Notes under the pieces: generated by a model
The model's database searches: none
The model's input: the letters and a program-made list of their open reading frames with translations, nothing else
Told to the model about the DNA's origin: nothing
Shown here: positions 60,601 through 64,000 of the stretch, one piece after another
Layout: every line of letters begins with the position of its first letter
Position numbering within the stretch: position 1 is the first letter of the stretch
Assembly: GCA_023333565.1 (NCBI GenBank)
Contig: JAJKFH010002906.1
Coordinates: 496,001-560,000, forward strand
From: Puffinus mauretanicus
Taxonomy: Eukaryota > Chordata > Aves > Procellariiformes > Procellariidae
Direction: 5' to 3'
DNA length: 64,000 bases
Program-made: the position numbers and the translations under genes

Positions 60601-63600
60601 CTGTCCATTAGATACTTGAGTAATGAGATTTCAAAAGCTTTTTGAAGGCTTGGTGTTAACCTGGAAGATCTATCCACTCTTTGTCTGCTGGAGATAGCAC
60701 ATTTCTTTTAATTTATAAAATGATTTAATGCACTAGGGCTTTGACAGAGATGGACTAGACATCAGTAATGCCAGAGAGAACTGCAAACTGCAGATAGCAA
60801 TAACCATTGAAAGCATTTCTGCTACACAACTTGCCAGGTGTGGTTTTTTTCGTATTAGTCAAATATATCATGACGAACAATTTTGTAAATTTGCAATTTT
60901 AAGCAGCCACATGTAGAAAAGCATTCAAAGTTTTCCAAATGCAAAAAGAACAAGAGTATATTGTTAGGATTTTATTTTACTTGCCACTGGTGTAAGCACC
61001 AGATAATGAGGATAATGTAGCACTTCTACATCCGTTGCCAGTAGATCATCAGAACATGCAGAAGGCACTTAACTCTCTCTGCTTTGGCAGATGAGCTCTG
61101 GGACTTTCTTGCAGTGTCTTAGGCGATTACAGCCCACAGCCCTGCCCTGCCTCCTCCTGCATGGTTGGCAGATGACTGGAAGCAAAATGAGTGATACCTG
61201 CCCAAGTGAGCCCAAATGGAAGCTCCAAGATCCCGTGTGTTAAAATAGTGGTCTGTTAATGCACCAGTGGTTCTCCTGCTCTGAGGTGTTGTGAAGAAAA
61301 AGCAAGAGGGTCATAAGATGGGAAGATCTCCTATAGTCTAAGTTCTTGATTGTTCCTGTGGTAAATGGCGGTCACTTGGAGCCTTATGTTAGGCTCTGAA
61401 TTCAGGTAGAGTGCTGTCCTTATTTCCAGGGGAGCCGGTATAAGACTTCAGGGTGGAACAGGATCATAGGTCCGCACTAAGTTACACTTTTGTCTCAGAG
61501 TGATTGTTCTGATGTTTCCTGTCCTCATTTCCACGCTTTTTATCAGGGTTGCTTACAAAGCTGTTCAGTCTCACTGGTTCTCTGATGAATTCTGGGGAAC
61601 CTCAAAGTACATAGCAAAAAAAATCAAAATACAGTAAGCTTCTAATTTAAAAAGAAAAGTTAGGGAGTTTAGCAAGCTTTAGGAACAGTAAATTCTGTAG
61701 ACAAAGTTATCACAATGCATATGGCTGTCACAGTAATGTACATATAAGATACTTAATGTAGGCTAAACCTGGACTTTTCCTCACTCAGAAGTATTAAACA
61801 CTGAGGACAGAACTATTCAACAAAGCTCTAGGATCTGTTTATCTTGGGGTATGGCCTATTGATCGCAATGGGATTTAAAAATGCACCTTAGTATTTTACT
61901 GGAATTAATCTATGCATTATTAGAACCAGGCAGTCAGAACAATGGGTTAAATTAGTCCTTGAATATTAATTCAGTTTACATTTGGCAAATATACTACTGC
62001 ATTACAGTAAACATCTGAGAGAGAGATGCCTTCCTCAGAAGGGTCTGTGTACAACAGGTAACAGCCCTGACCGAAGTCCAGGGGGCAGGAACGCCCCCGC
62101 AGGGGCTGCTTCTGCAGCCGTGCCTTGGGTCTGCCTTGGGAGTACCATTACTGGTGAGCTGCAAGGGAAAACGATTAGCAAAGTCTGCAAATGAATCAGG
62201 GCCATTTGGGTTATTTGTGTCTGGAGAGATTAGTGAGCAGCAATCTAAGCAGTTTATTATACAATAAACAGGGGAAACAGTGGAAATTAAGAAGTCTGGT
62301 TTTCTTTAAGTCCATGTCTGATTTCCAGCCTTGACCTCACTGCAATAATGGCAGCCTCGCCAGCATGTCTTTTATGAGAGCCCTGTCATGCCTGCAGTTC
62401 CCTCTCTACTTAATCTTAAGCCTCTTCACAGTATCTCCAGGCCCTTCCACACCCACACCTACCAGTTTGAAAGAGGCAGTACCTGGGCTGTGGCCAGCTC
62501 TGAACTGCATGTATGTTGCCAACTGGCACTTTAAAGATGATGGATAAATGTTAAGCTTTATGCTGTGGCCGTTAACTCAGCAGGCAGTGGATTTTCACAA
62601 AACTTGTTGGAATTTAGGGCAGGATTCAAGTGCCTAGACATTTATGTCATTGCTTAAAGCTGGCGTGCTGCCCTGGAGACTTCTTCGTGGGACTGGAGCT
62701 AAGATACAAAATATATTGAAGACCTCACCTCTCTGGAGCAGCAGATGGAGGATGCATGTGGACATCTAAAATAGCTCTAGGTGCTTGTCTGAGCAATTGA
62801 ATTGTCTCCTGTTATCTATTAAAGCCTCTACTAAGCGTCAGATTTGATGGAAGTCAGCAAAGTATTACTGGGATGGACAGCTAGACATCCAAATGCTACA
62901 GAATAGGCTTATTTCCTCAGTAAATGGTGCTAAAAATGGTACTGAGTAGGCACTGAAAGTGAATGTTTGAGCTACCCAAATGTATCATTGCTTGGTAATT
63001 AGTTAGTGAAGAAAAGTAACTGGGTCTACAAGTCACTGTGAACTGCTTCAAAAATGTAGTCAATTTGCAGTGACATACTTGAAAAGGATCCCTCTATTGT
63101 TCTACATTTTTTCCACACTCCAACTTAATAACTTTTCTCCCTCAGACTTCTGACAAAATACAGGTATGTCAATAGTGTCTCCAAAATGGATGCATCTCCA
63201 GACAACTAAATGGGGAACATTAATGTTCAGGGTGAAATTAAACTGAGATAACAACTTTTAGTCTTAAGCTTAATAAGACAGGGTGATCTAACAGTAAGGT
63301 CTCTTTATTTCCAAATTCATGAGTCAGTCTTCCCATAAGCACATATGTATAATTTTAGAATTTAGTGTGCAATAGCTGTTCTTTTGAATTGTCCCTGAAA
63401 GCTTGCTCAGTTAGAATGATAACTATCTGGAAAAAAGGAGTCAGTCTATGCTAAAGTATAGGATAAAAAATAATATGAAAATGTGGTGTGAACACCGCAA
63501 TATAAAGTGTGTCCTTCATGTAGCACCGCGGAGAAGTTTTAGCCTCTGCCTGTTTCAGCTTCTCTCTTTCTCTTGGGCGTAGCCTCTAGCCCAGGTGGAG

Positions 63601-64000
63601 ACAGCCCTGCTCCAGCGCCGTGAGCTAAACTGAAGACACGGCAGCCGCTTGCTTTTGCTTACTGTGTATATGCTAATGGCTCAGCTGGACCAATTTCTTC
63701 ATCTCACGAAATTATGAAAGGTACTTGTTAGTGCCTTGTTCCATTAGGACGGGGCTATTAAAATGCAGAAGTGATTTCTCCGGGGCTATATGTATATGGC
63801 TGGCCAGGACACAGAGATAGGATTTATTAGTATGCAGTATACAATAAGTAGCAATCAATACTTCAGTCTTGGCACAGTTTAACTCTGCAGAACAGTCTGA
63901 AGATATACAGTTCATGCCAAATAGCAGCATAGGATTTAGTGCAGTACAGATGTATCTGGAATATTTTAATAAAAAGAGGGGTTATGGAAAACATTTAGCG
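57673..64000. other. Gene-free DNA to the right edge
   Basis: No gene or clear transposon was recognised in 6.3 kb. There is a T-run at about 60108-60121, a G+C bump at about 62065-62160, and a small CpG-containing patch at about 63510-63650. No exon of the expected mammalian neighbour MTCL1 was recognised. Confidence 0.45.

Noticed and set aside
50421..64000. 3' end of MTCL1, expected from mammalian gene order
   Set aside because: No open frame or peptide resembling MTCL1 was recognised. A 3' UTR alone cannot be identified from one sequence.
1..64000. tRNA, rRNA, CRISPR or bacterial-type gene cluster
   Set aside because: No such structures or proteins were seen; the window has the character of vertebrate intergenic DNA.

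Overview
The window looks like nuclear DNA from a bird, probably a neoavian. CR1 retrotransposons dominate the repeats, including one ending in the avian CR1 tail of ATTCTATG units. There are also two solo LTRs of a type I remember as common in neoavian genomes. Coding density is very low, with AT-rich non-coding DNA and two strong CpG islands. No prokaryotic operons, CRISPR arrays or phage genes are visible, and most open frames are chance.

The only gene I can name is at the left end, on the minus strand. It is the 5' end of NDUFV2, the 24 kDa Fe-S subunit of mitochondrial complex I. Exon 1 (2831-2872) starts inside a CpG island at about 2540-3125, and exon 2 lies at 719-784. Both have good splice sites, both are whole-codon exons, and joined they read as an NDUFV2-like mitochondrial presequence. 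The remaining exons lie to the left of the window. The promoter has an NRF-1 palindrome, a GC box and a YY1-like element at the start codon, as expected for a nuclear OXPHOS gene.

From about 3.2 kb to 64 kb I recognise no protein-coding gene. In mammals the interval upstream of NDUFV2 leads to MTCL1, but no MTCL1 exon was recognised here. The interval holds: a minus-strand solo LTR (5910-6481) and a plus-strand solo LTR (22616-23191), each with a 5-bp target-site duplication; a 3'-complete CR1 (about 26270-26844), an older one (about 37523-38284) and an internal reverse-transcriptase piece on the minus strand (about 29950-30598); an older CR1/L3-type tail (about 16223-16490); and several MIR-like SINE remnants. 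It also holds a pair of ancient direct repeats of about 250 bp, one of them split by the plus-strand LTR, and a block of paired 44-46 bp duplications at 13.8-14.2 kb.

A second CpG island (about 50.08-50.42 kb) has a YY1-type motif over a possible start codon and potential splice donors on both strands. It is probably the promoter of an unidentified transcript. A weaker GC-rich patch lies at 41.62-41.91 kb. I found no new multi-gene system. The points most worth following are the orphan island at 50 kb, the ancient repeat pair, the 13.8-14.2 kb element, the 33 kb block and the possible N-terminally extended NDUFV2.
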